Position numbers and translations under genes: made by a program. From contig CAAGBT010000023.1 in NCBI GenBank assembly GCA_900768135.1, forward strand, positions 1 through 64,000: 64,000 nt of DNA. The letters run 5' to 3'. Below are positions 14,799 to 22,565 of the stretch, one piece after another; the stretch's first letter is position 1; each line of letters begins with the position of its first letter. This DNA comes from an uncultured Oscillospiraceae bacterium. GTDB taxonomy: Bacteria > Bacillota > Clostridia > Oscillospirales > Oscillospiraceae. The notes under the pieces are model-generated. The model was not told where the DNA came from. It was given only the letters and a program-made list of their open reading frames with translations, and did no database searches.

Positions 14799-14853
14799 TA
14801 CAGAATAGAAAACGCATCCGCACGGAACACTGACAGAAAAGGAGGGCGCACAA

Positions 14854-15405
14854 ATGCCGGAAGAGATCCTTATCAGACAGGGCGCGCCGACGCTTGCGGG
14901 CATCAAGACGGGAAGCCTGTTTCCCTGCCCCTGCGAAGACCGGGACGCGCTGCTTATGGACATTCGCCGCCTGAACCGGCTGCTGGTGCCGAAGGGGTTG
15001 TGTCTGCTGCCCATCCGCTTTCGCGGCGGGCAGGCGCTGCTGTACCTTTACCGTCCGGCCGAGCTGCGGCGCGACCTGAAGAACCGTCTGGCCGCCGAGA
15101 TCCTGCGGCAGGCGGGGTACAGCGGAGGCGGCTGCGCGCGCTGCGTGGCAAAGCTCGCCCGCCGCTTCCGCGAGAGCGGAGAGTTTCCGCACGAGGTTGG
15201 GCTGTTTCTCAGCTATCCGCCGGAGGATGTGAAGGGCTTTATCGATCACCGTGCCTGCGGGTTCAAGTGCGCGGGACTGTGGAAGGTTTACGGCGATGAG
15301 TGCAGGGCGCGGGAGCTTTTTGCCAGGTTTAAAAAATGTACGGAGATCTACTGCGCGCTGTGGCAGACCGGGCTGCGTCTTGACCGGCTTGCCGTGGCGG
15401 GTTGA
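14854..15405 (+). CDS. DUF3793 family protein
   Basis: A 183-residue protein starting at ATG 14854 behind AAGGAGG. It matches the DUF3793 family of gut Clostridia: an N-terminal block (LIRQGAPTLAGIKTGSLFPC), LLPIRFRGGQALLYLYRP in the middle, and the C-terminal pattern EVGLFLSYPPEDVKGFIDH followed by KCAGLWKVYGDECRARELF. Function is unknown. The family is commonly found with flavodoxin and ferrous-iron transport (Feo) genes, and here a flavodoxin follows 37 bases later while two metal-repressor-like sites precede it. A role under iron limitation is therefore likely but inferred. Confidence 0.85.
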   Translation: MPEEILIRQGAPTLAGIKTGSLFPCPCEDRDALLMDIRRLNRLLVPKGLCLLPIRFRGGQALLYLYRPAELRRDLKNRLAAEILRQAGYSGGGCARCVAKLARRFRESGEFPHEVGLFLSYPPEDVKGFIDHRACGFKCAGLWKVYGDECRARELFARFKKCTEIYCALWQTGLRLDRLAVAG

Positions 15406-15442
15406 TCGAAAATAAAATGCTGAGAAAGGCAGGTATGGACCT

Positions 15443-15868
15443 ATGAAGAAGACTGCTGTGGTTTATTGGAGCGGTACGGGCAATACGCAGGCGATGGCGG
15501 AAGCGGTCGCCGAAGGAATGAAGAGCGCGGGCGCAGAGGCCGCGCTGCTCACGCCGGACCAGGTCAAAGGCGCGGAGCTTGCGCTTTACGATGCGATCGC
15601 CTTCGGCTGCCCGGCGATGGGCAGCGAGGTGCTGGAGGAGATGGAGTTCCAGCCGATGTTCGATGCGTGTAAGCGCAGCCTTGGCGGCAAGAGCGCGGCG
15701 CTGTTCGGCTCTTACGGCTGGGGCGACGGCGAATGGATGCGCAGCTGGGAAAAGGACTGCGGAGACGCGGGGATCAACCTCGTGTGCGAAAGCGTTATCT
15801 GCTGCGATGCGCCGGACGAGCAGATCCTGGAAAGCTGCCGCGCCGTAGGGAAAAAGCTCGCGCAGTAA
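15443..15868 (+). CDS. Flavodoxin
   Basis: A 141-residue FMN-binding electron carrier. The phosphate-binding loop WSGTGNTQAMAEAV (about residues 9-22) and the second FMN-contact region GSYGWGDGEWMRSWEKD (about 92-108, the W-G-D-G signature) are those of short-chain flavodoxins. It replaces ferredoxin in low-potential electron transfer when iron is scarce, which agrees with its place in a unit controlled by DtxR-like sites. It follows DUF3793 by 37 bases and has its own AGAAAGG ribosome site. The function is sure; the iron regulation is inferred. Confidence 0.93.
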   Translation: MKKTAVVYWSGTGNTQAMAEAVAEGMKSAGAEAALLTPDQVKGAELALYDAIAFGCPAMGSEVLEEMEFQPMFDACKRSLGGKSAALFGSYGWGDGEWMRSWEKDCGDAGINLVCESVICCDAPDEQILESCRAVGKKLAQ

Positions 15869-15882
15869 GAACGCACAGGATC

Positions 15883-15984
15883 GTGGGACTCGCATGGAGA
15901 ATGATCAGGCGCAGACTGCCGGCGCTTGCGGTGCTCGCCCTTATGCTGGCGGGACTTACCCTCCGCAGCGCGGCGGGCGCCTGA
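15883..15984 (+). CDS. Possible 33-residue single-span membrane peptide after flavodoxin
   Basis: A short frame begins at GTG 15883 (or ATG 15901), 14 bases after the flavodoxin stop, and ends at 15984. It encodes a basic stretch (AWRMIRRRLP) and one hydrophobic helix (ALAVLALMLAGLTL), the shape of a small membrane peptide. The ribosome site (AGGATC) is weak and no family is recognised, so the coding call is tentative. Confidence 0.3.
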   Translation: MGLAWRMIRRRLPALAVLALMLAGLTLRSAAGA

Positions 15985-16003
15985 CAACGCGAAGCTGTGA
16001 AAG

Positions 16004-16035
16004 CAAGGCCCTCTCCCGTTTGGGAGAGGGCCTTG
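16004..16035 (+). terminator. Terminator of the DUF3793-flavodoxin unit
   Basis: A perfect 14-bp stem CAAGGCCCTCTCCC / GGGAGAGGGCCTTG with a GTTT loop. It lies between the convergent flavodoxin unit and rqcH and could serve both. Confidence 0.75.
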
Positions 16036-16062
16036 CCGCCGTATCGTATCCGGCATTCTTTT

Positions 16063-17814
16063 TTATTGTTTTCCGGCGGAGAGCGCTTTTACAAGCGCCT
16101 CCTCCGGCGTGACATAGAGCGTGCGGTAATTGTCATAGGTCACCATGCCGGGGCGCGCGCCCGCAGGCTTTTTGACAAACTTTACGGGGCAGTAATCCAC
16201 CGGCACGCTGCTGCTCTCTCTGGCCTGCGAGAAGTAGGCTGCAAGCATCGCGGCCTCGCGCAGGTCGCCGTCGCCGGGGATGAGTCCTGCGCAGCGCAGG
16301 ATAACGTGCGAGCCGTGGATGTGCTGGGTGTGGAACCAGTAGTCGCGCTTGTCAGCCTTTTTGGCGAGCTGGTCGTTCTGCACATTGCTGCGGCCGACGA
16401 GGACCTCAAGCCCGCCGGACGTTCGGAACGCGCGCGGCGCGAAGGCGCGCCTGGACTCTTTTTTGCCGGAAGACTTTTTGAGGTAGTTCGTTTCCTGCAA
16501 TTCGCGGCGGATCTCGCTGAATTCCTGCTCCGTTTCCGCCTGCGCAAGCTCCAGCAGAACGCTCTCAAGGTACGCGCGCTCGCTTTCCGCCTTTTCGATC
16601 TGCTCGCGCAGGTGGGATTCGGCGGTCTTGAGCTTGTTGTACTGCCTGTAATTCTTTGCGGCGTTCTGCTGCGGCGTAAGCAGCGGGTCAAGCGGGATAT
16701 CGACGAGCGGGCAGCCGTCCTCGTAGTAGTTTTCCGCGCGCAGCAGCGTTTCCCCGCCCTTCATGCGATAAAGGTTGGCAGTGATGAGATCGCCGCGCAG
16801 GCGGAACTCGCCGCGCTTCTGCGTTGCGGCATAGTCGCGCTTCAGGTTCTCCGCCTTGCGCGCCATGCGGTCGCGCGCAACGGTTGCCGCGCGCGTCAGC
16901 TCGCGGCCGCGGCGGGCGGAAAGCTCCTGCCGCTCGCGCGCATCGTAGAATGCGTCGAGCATCTCCGAAAAGCTCTCGAACGTCTCGGCCTGTGTTTCCG
17001 GGCCGTACTGTGCAATGGGGCGGTAGGTGAAGTCAACGGGCCTGCCGCTGCGGCTGAGAAGAACGGGCGTGTAGCGGTCCTCCCTGATCGCGCCGGCGGT
17101 TTCTGCAAATTGCCGCACCAGCGCTTCGCGCTGCGCATCGTTCAGCGAGCCGAAACGCGCGTCGGTCTCGCCGCCTGCACGGAAGGCGAATTCGCGCGCG
17201 ATGAGCGGGGAAATGCCGGTGTAATGGTCAAGCACCCATTTGTCAACAGCCAGCGCATCGTCTCCGCCGCGCTGCGCAAGGGCGATGGATTCCTCCTCCT
17301 GCGAGAGCAGCGAGAGCTTATCGAGCGGCGCGGGCAGGCGGTAGAACAGCCCGGGCAGCAGCTGGCGTGCGGCGGAGAGATCCGCGTCCACGCGGCGCAG
17401 ACAGTCGAGAATACGACCCTGCGCATCGAGCAGAACGAGGTTTGAGCGCCGCCCCATGCATTCCAGCACAAGCTGCTTCCGGCTCGGCTCGCCAAGCTCA
17501 TTCATGCACTGAAGCGTCAGGATGACCATGCGCTCCAGATCCGGCTGCTCGATGGAAAGAATGCGCGCGCCGACCAGGTGCTTGCGCAGCAGCATGCAGA
17601 ACATTGGCGGCTGGGAGGGATTGTCGCGCAGGATATTCGTCAGCTGGATGCGCGGCTGGTTCGCGCCGGCATTGAGCAGCAGGCGCAGATTTCCGCGCAG
17701 CAGCAGAACGATCTGGTCGCGCGCGGGCTGCTGCACCTTGTCGATGCGCGCGCCGGTGAGCTGCGGGCGTAGCTCGTGCAGAACGGCCCGCAGGCAGATG
17801 GCGTCAAGTGGCAT
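16063..17814 (-). CDS. rqcH: RqcH, ribosome-associated quality control factor (NFACT/FbpA family)
   Basis: A 583-residue NFACT protein, the bacterial Rqc2/NEMF homologue that binds split 50S subunits carrying stalled nascent chains and adds C-terminal alanine tails as degradation signals. Visible blocks: NFACT-N (RIDKVQQPARDQIVLLLR, LECMGRRSNLVLLDAQG), a helical middle region rich in Glu/Arg (about 290-430, coiled coil), and the NFACT-R domain (SSGGLEVLVGRSN region, DYWFHTQHIHGSHVILR, VKKPAGARPGMVTYDNYRTL). Length agrees with family members. It overlaps the end of mrnC by 11 bases, so both RNA/translation genes form one unit. Older annotation as fibronectin-binding protein refers to the same family. 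Confidence 0.93.
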   Translation of the reverse strand: MPLDAICLRAVLHELRPQLTGARIDKVQQPARDQIVLLLRGNLRLLLNAGANQPRIQLTNILRDNPSQPPMFCMLLRKHLVGARILSIEQPDLERMVILTLQCMNELGEPSRKQLVLECMGRRSNLVLLDAQGRILDCLRRVDADLSAARQLLPGLFYRLPAPLDKLSLLSQEEESIALAQRGGDDALAVDKWVLDHYTGISPLIAREFAFRAGGETDARFGSLNDAQREALVRQFAETAGAIREDRYTPVLLSRSGRPVDFTYRPIAQYGPETQAETFESFSEMLDAFYDARERQELSARRGRELTRAATVARDRMARKAENLKRDYAATQKRGEFRLRGDLITANLYRMKGGETLLRAENYYEDGCPLVDIPLDPLLTPQQNAAKNYRQYNKLKTAESHLREQIEKAESERAYLESVLLELAQAETEQEFSEIRRELQETNYLKKSSGKKESRRAFAPRAFRTSGGLEVLVGRSNVQNDQLAKKADKRDYWFHTQHIHGSHVILRCAGLIPGDGDLREAAMLAAYFSQARESSSVPVDYCPVKFVKKPAGARPGMVTYDNYRTLYVTPEEALVKALSAGKQ

Positions 17815-18217
17815 GGGATTCCTCCATCATCAGGTTGAACAGTTCGTTGATGCGCGCCTTCTCGCCGCGCAGGTACAGCCAGCCAAACAGCGCCTCCAGC
17901 CCCGTCGCCTTCTGGTAGTCCGCGCGTCCGGCGTGGTGGGGGATGGAGTGGACGTTGGCGTTGCGGCCCCGGCGGAAAACGGCGGCCTCATCCTCTGTGA
18001 GCGCAGGCAGCAGCTTTTCGGCAAAGCGCGCCTGCTGCGGCGCGCAGACCAGCTCCACCGTGGCGCGGTGCAGCCCTTTGCCCGTCGCCTTGCCGTGTAC
18101 GCACAGATAGGTGCGTACCAGCAGCTCGTACACGGCGTCGCCCAGATGGGCAAGGCCGATGGAGCTGATGGCGCGGATGCCGTCTTCGTTCATTCTGGCT
18201 TCGGTGTAATCGTACAT
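17804..18217 (-). CDS. mrnC: Mini-ribonuclease III (MrnC)
   Basis: A 137-residue dimeric RNase III-type catalytic domain without a double-stranded RNA-binding domain; in Bacillus the homologue matures 23S rRNA ends. LAHLGDAVYELLVRTYL carries the G-D-A-v-yE signature, and FRRGRNANVHS followed by YQKATGLEALFGWLYL is the conserved C-terminal half with the second acidic site. GGGAGG (18227-18222) precedes ATG 18217 by 4 bases, which decides for this start over the ATG at 18229 that lies before the ribosome site. It is the first gene of the unit with rqcH. Confidence 0.93.
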   Translation of the reverse strand: MYDYTEARMNEDGIRAISSIGLAHLGDAVYELLVRTYLCVHGKATGKGLHRATVELVCAPQQARFAEKLLPALTEDEAAVFRRGRNANVHSIPHHAGRADYQKATGLEALFGWLYLRGEKARINELFNLMMEESHAT

Positions 18218-18314
18218 AAAGCCTCCCATATCCGGTGATTATCGCTTTATTTTACCGCCTGCGGCGCGTCCTGTCAATTCCGGCGCGCATTTTGCGCAAA
18301 TGCGGCAAAAGCCG

Positions 18315-18342
18315 TTGCGCTTTTTGCAAAACACGGTATAAT
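18315..18342 (+). promoter_or_regulatory. Promoter of the DUF3298-like lipoprotein
   Basis: TTGCGC (18315-18320), 16 bases, TATAAT (18337-18342). A GGCGCGCAG/CTGCGCGCC hairpin follows at 18351-18369 in the leader. Confidence 0.6.
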
Positions 18343-18403
18343 GGCAGAAAGGCGCGCAGCCTGCGCGCCCCAACGAACCGGAAAGCGATGAAAGAGGGAA
18401 CGC

Positions 18404-19951
18404 ATGAAACGATTTTTTGCCGCGCTGCTTGCCGTGCTGATGGCGGCGGCGCTGTGTGCCTGCGGCGCGCAGGACGATGCGGATCACGGCGCACAGGAGC
18501 CGGAAACGGACTATGACGACGCGCTGCTCGGCGAGCTGTACAGCACGGAGGGCGAATATACGGACGAAAACGGGAATACGCTGCGCTACTCCTATCATGT
18601 GCCGCAGCTGAAGTCGGAAACGGCGGCGGCTGCCGCGCTCAACGCAGAGATCGCCGATGCCTGCGGCGCACTGGTGCAGGAGCAGCTGGAGCTGATGGAC
18701 GCGCGCGCCTCGCTCACCTGCCTTTCCGTGAGCTGGGAGAGCTGCTGGAACGGCAGCCTCGTCTGCCTTGTGGTCAAGCGCGTGATGGACGCCGACTGCG
18801 AGGACTACGCCGTTTACAGCTACGATTATTTCGGCGGCAGGCGCCTGACAAGCGAGGATCTGATCGCGCGCTGCGGAATGGACGCGGCGGAGTTTACCGC
18901 TGCGGCGCGCCGCACAGCCGCGCGCCGGTTCGACGCGCTTTACCGGGAGCAGCTGGCAAATTACAGCGGCGGCGCGGAGTTTATCGCCGCCTACGCGGAG
19001 CGGCGCGCATGGACGCTTTCAGACGAGAACATCAACGCGCAGATGAAGCTGTTCCTGAAGGACGGCGCGCTGCGGATGATCGTGCCTGTCGGCTCGTTCG
19101 CGGGCGCGGACAGCTATGAGGAAGTGCTTACGCTGGATACCTCCGCGCAGAAGCTGCCGGAGAAAGAGGCGCGGGACCGTTTTGTCCGCGTTTCGCTTTC
19201 AGACGGCGCGCTGCGCGTGCGCTTTGAGGAGACGGAAGAGTCGGCATGGTATGCGGAAAATTTCCGGTTTGACTATGAAACGGTCTACTTTGCCGAGGGC
19301 CTGTACGCAGATTATGCCGATGTGTTTGTCGGCTCGGTGGGCCAGGGGTATTTTCCCTATGTCTTTCTGCTGACGGAGGACGGCACGGTGGAATATGTGA
19401 ACCTGCTGGAGGGGCTGACGGCCGGATTCCTCTGCTGCGGCGGCCCGCTTGGCGGCGTGAGCGGCATCGTCTCGTTTGAAGCCGGCGAGGTCGAAGAGGA
19501 GTACGGCAGCTATCAGACGGTGTTTGCCGTGGATGGCGCAGGGAAGAAGCACGACCTCGCAGGGCCTGTGAGCGATGCGGATTATACCGTGCCTGCCGGA
19601 TTTACCGGCACATGGACGGCGGAGGTCTCGCACGATACCGCCGAGCAGGGCAGCTATATGGGCGCATACGTTCTTGCCATCGGCGACGGCGGCGGAGTGA
19701 CGCTGCAGGACATCAATACCGAGTCGCACGTCTACTATGAGTACAGCGGCCAGATTAACTATCTTGGCACAAACGGCGAAGGCATGGTGTTCGGCTACCA
19801 TCTGAATGAGATGGGAGGGAGCGTGCGCTTCGGAGCGTTTACGCTGCTGCACGGCGAGAATGACACGCTGCGCGTGAAGATCGTGACTGGGGAGAACCTG
19901 TTTGACGCGCCGGTCGGACGCGCGACCGTCTTTGAGCGGAGCTTCTGGTAG
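18404..19951 (+). CDS. Large lipoprotein with DUF3298/RsiV-like region
   Basis: A 515-residue exported protein. The signal ends at the lipobox LCAC (Cys20). Residues about 40-270 resemble the DUF3298/RsiV ectodomain: YHVPQLKSETAAAAALNAEI, SWESCWNGSLVCLVV, YSYDYFGGRRLTSEDLI, then WTLSDENINAQMKLFLKDG, the alternating pattern of proteins that compare intake strands with an extracellular ligand such as lysozyme. The C-terminal 200 residues (GFTGTWTAEVSHD and on) look like a separate beta-rich domain, not recognised. No sigma factor is adjacent, so a signalling role is not supported. It is single-gene, with its own promoter and a terminator overlapping the stop. Confidence 0.7.
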   Translation: MKRFFAALLAVLMAAALCACGAQDDADHGAQEPETDYDDALLGELYSTEGEYTDENGNTLRYSYHVPQLKSETAAAAALNAEIADACGALVQEQLELMDARASLTCLSVSWESCWNGSLVCLVVKRVMDADCEDYAVYSYDYFGGRRLTSEDLIARCGMDAAEFTAAARRTAARRFDALYREQLANYSGGAEFIAAYAERRAWTLSDENINAQMKLFLKDGALRMIVPVGSFAGADSYEEVLTLDTSAQKLPEKEARDRFVRVSLSDGALRVRFEETEESAWYAENFRFDYETVYFAEGLYADYADVFVGSVGQGYFPYVFLLTEDGTVEYVNLLEGLTAGFLCCGGPLGGVSGIVSFEAGEVEEEYGSYQTVFAVDGAGKKHDLAGPVSDADYTVPAGFTGTWTAEVSHDTAEQGSYMGAYVLAIGDGGGVTLQDINTESHVYYEYSGQINYLGTNGEGMVFGYHLNEMGGSVRFGAFTLLHGENDTLRVKIVTGENLFDAPVGRATVFERSFW

Positions 19952-19970
19952 AAGCTCCGCTTTTTCTTTT
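19936..19970 (+). terminator. Terminator overlapping the lipoprotein stop codon
   Basis: GCGGAGCTTC / GAAGCTCCGC (10 bp, loop TGGTA) followed by TTTTTCTTTTTC. The left arm encodes the last residues of the lipoprotein. Confidence 0.85.
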
Positions 19971-20121
19971 TCTGCGGAAGAAAAGACGGTGTGAGAACGT
20001 GCTGCGGCGGTGTCAAGCGGAAATCTGCCGATGAAATGCCCAACTTTTGCGCAAAAAAGCAGACAAAAGGGAGATTATTGTCAAAAAGGTTGACATAACA
20101 GTGAAATCGGGCTGGAGTTTA

Positions 20122-20150
20122 TTGACGAATAGCCAAATGTGCGTTACAAT
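20122..20150 (+). promoter_or_regulatory. Promoter of the vWA-tubulin operon
   Basis: TTGACG (20122-20127), a 17-base spacer and TACAAT (20145-20150) give a good vegetative promoter, leaving a 5' leader of about 145 bases before the first gene. No equally good promoter was noticed between the following genes. Confidence 0.65.
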
Positions 20151-20300
20151 TTATTCATAATGTATAAAATGCCGCAATACCCTTTCCCGTAATGGGAGCG
20201 TCTGCAGAGAAAACCCGGCATGAGGCGGCCCGGCTTCCGGTGAAAGGGATCCTGCGGCAGACAGAGAGACCGACAATACGGCAGGAGGGTGGAAGAACAT

Positions 20301-22505
20301 ATGAAAAAATGCGCATTGGGGGGTCGCTTTGCAAGAGGCGCGATCAGCATTCTGCTGGTCCTTGCAGTGGCGCTGGCGCTGTGTCCGGCAAGGGCGGAGG
20401 CGGCTGGCGGGAAAGACAGCAGGACCCGTGCGATCGCCATCGTATTTGATAACTCGGGTTCGATGTACATCCGGGGCAATCAGGCGTGGTGCCGCGCGAC
20501 CTACGGCATTGAGGTCTTTGCCGCGATGATGAACGCGGGGGATTCGCTCTCGGTATATCCCATGTGGCCGATCGAGGCAAACGGCGCGCGCTATACCTCC
20601 GATTCGCCGCTGACCGTCCGAAGCGGGGAGAGCATCTCAAGCATTCGGCAGATGTACACGCCGGAGGCGGGGGCAACGCCGATCGAGACCATCCAGAGTG
20701 CGAGCGATGGTCTTAAGGCGGTGCAGGCAGACGAGAAATGGCTCATCGTGCTGACGGACGGCGACGACTTCTATGAAAACAACCAGTCGCTCGGCTCGGC
20801 AACGACGGAGAAGCTTTCTCAGACGCTGACAGAGTGCAACCGCAGCCTGAACGTGATGTACCTCGGCATCGGCAAGAGCGCTATCATTCCGGAGGTAACG
20901 TCTCCGGGGAGGTACACCTATTACGCCGATAAGGCCTCCGATACGCAGGCGATCCTCTCCAAGCTCACCGCGATGAGCAACAGCATCTTCGGGCGCGATG
21001 AGCTGGAAAACAGCGGAAACGACGTGAGCTTCGACCTTTCGATGAGCAAGCTCATTGTGTTTGTGCAGGGCGAGGGCGTGGCGGACATCACGCTGAACGG
21101 CAAGAGCGGCGGAACGGTTCAGGCGGTGGATTCCTATGCGCCGCACTATGGCGAAAAGGGCGCCGGAGGGCGGTACGCCGGACAGTTCGGCGTTGACAGG
21201 AGCCTGCAGGGCGTTCTGATGACCTACACCGATGTGGACGCGGGCGACTATACCATCGGCTACTCGGGCAAGGCCAGCTCGGTAAGCGTTTACTACGAGC
21301 CGGACGTCGATCTGCGGATCTTCCTGCTCGACAAAAACGGCGAGGCGGTCACGCCGGAAACGGCATATCCGGGAACCTACACGGTAAACGCGCAGATGGT
21401 GGACAGGGATGGCAACCCGACAGAGAGCAAGCTGCTGGGAAAAACGGACTACCGCATCTCCTGCACGGTGAACGGGGAGGAACACTCGGCCAGCGGCGAC
21501 AGCGCCGGTTACATGGAGATTGGACTGGAGGAGGGCGACAGCGTTGATTTCGGCGCGGACGTTACCTACCTGAGCGGCTACCACATTGAAAAGACCGGCA
21601 GCGACATGGGCTGGCCGACCTTCACGGTGGCTCCCAAGCGGGAATTCGACTACACCCTGAAGCTCGATGTGCCGCAGCGCTACATCATGACCTCGAAGAT
21701 CGCCGAGGCGGAGGAGATAGAGGCGAACGTTTATCTCAACGGCGAGGCGGTCACGGCGGAGACGCTTGCGAGGCTCGGCGTAGAGGTGGAGTGCGACGGC
21801 GTTTCGTTCCGGACGGCGCGCAAGCAGGACGGCACGGGCTTTGTGCTGCAGATCGACCCGGACAAGGACGTCAAGTCCGGCAGCTATCCGTTCACCTGCC
21901 GCGTGACGGGAACGGACGATAACGACGAGCCGGTCGCGCTGAGCGCGAAAAGCTCGCTGACGTTCAAGCCCTATCCGCAGTGGCTGATCTATCTGATCGT
22001 GTTCCTGATCCTGGCGCTGCTGGCGCTGCTGATCTGGCTGTACCTGAACATGAAGGTGCTGCCCAAGCGCATCGATGTGCTGAACACCGAATACAGCGTG
22101 GACGGCGAAAAGGTGGCCGGACGCGCCGCGTGCCGCTATACGGGCGGCGGAGGAAAGCGCGGAACACTGACGATCATCGCGCCGAAGTGTCCCACAAATC
22201 CCTTTGCAAAGGGCAGCATTACGGTGAATGTGGAGGCGGTCAGCCCGCGCAGGGTCCGCTCCGCATCGCGCGGACTCCACGTTGTCGGCGTGAGTACGGA
22301 CCGCGCAATGACCAATGTCAAGGTGGGTCCCACGCAGTTTATCAAGGATCAGAAGGGCAAGCTGGTCAAAGCCGGCGCAAAGGCGGACGCTCCGGTCGGC
22401 TTTGACGTATACAACGGCGTAAAGTGCAGCATGAACGGAGAAGTCATGGATAACGATGGCGGCACGGTGGCGCTGGCCATGGCGACAAAACTGAAGTTCA
22501 ATTGA
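20301..22505 (+). CDS. Membrane-anchored extracellular vWA-domain protein
   Basis: A 734-residue protein. ATG 20301 is preferred over GTG 20289 because GGAGGG (20283-20288) overlaps the latter. A signal peptide (to about residue 35) is followed by a vWA domain with a complete MIDAS: DNSGS (Asp50, Ser52, Ser54) and LTDGDD (Asp153). A long region (about 240-555) probably holds Ig-like domains. One helix (LIYLIVFLILALLALLIWLY, about 560-580) crosses the membrane, leaving a C-terminal domain of about 150 residues inside. vWA domains bind ligands through the metal. It is the first gene of the operon, 60 bases before the tubulin-like gene, so it is a good candidate for the outside sensor or adhesin. 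Confidence 0.85.
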   Translation: MKKCALGGRFARGAISILLVLAVALALCPARAEAAGGKDSRTRAIAIVFDNSGSMYIRGNQAWCRATYGIEVFAAMMNAGDSLSVYPMWPIEANGARYTSDSPLTVRSGESISSIRQMYTPEAGATPIETIQSASDGLKAVQADEKWLIVLTDGDDFYENNQSLGSATTEKLSQTLTECNRSLNVMYLGIGKSAIIPEVTSPGRYTYYADKASDTQAILSKLTAMSNSIFGRDELENSGNDVSFDLSMSKLIVFVQGEGVADITLNGKSGGTVQAVDSYAPHYGEKGAGGRYAGQFGVDRSLQGVLMTYTDVDAGDYTIGYSGKASSVSVYYEPDVDLRIFLLDKNGEAVTPETAYPGTYTVNAQMVDRDGNPTESKLLGKTDYRISCTVNGEEHSASGDSAGYMEIGLEEGDSVDFGADVTYLSGYHIEKTGSDMGWPTFTVAPKREFDYTLKLDVPQRYIMTSKIAEAEEIEANVYLNGEAVTAETLARLGVEVECDGVSFRTARKQDGTGFVLQIDPDKDVKSGSYPFTCRVTGTDDNDEPVALSAKSSLTFKPYPQWLIYLIVFLILALLALLIWLYLNMKVLPKRIDVLNTEYSVDGEKVAGRAACRYTGGGGKRGTLTIIAPKCPTNPFAKGSITVNVEAVSPRRVRSASRGLHVVGVSTDRAMTNVKVGPTQFIKDQKGKLVKAGAKADAPVGFDVYNGVKCSMNGEVMDNDGGTVALAMATKLKFN

Positions 22506-22565
22506 ATCCGGCTCGAATTTTGAATTGATTAAAGTTGAAATAAAACGAGAAAGTGAGGCAGCAAG

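Noticed and set aside
15997..17445. A 482-codon plus-strand frame over rqcH
   Set aside because: rqcH on the minus strand has full family motifs; the plus frame has no ribosome site or domain.
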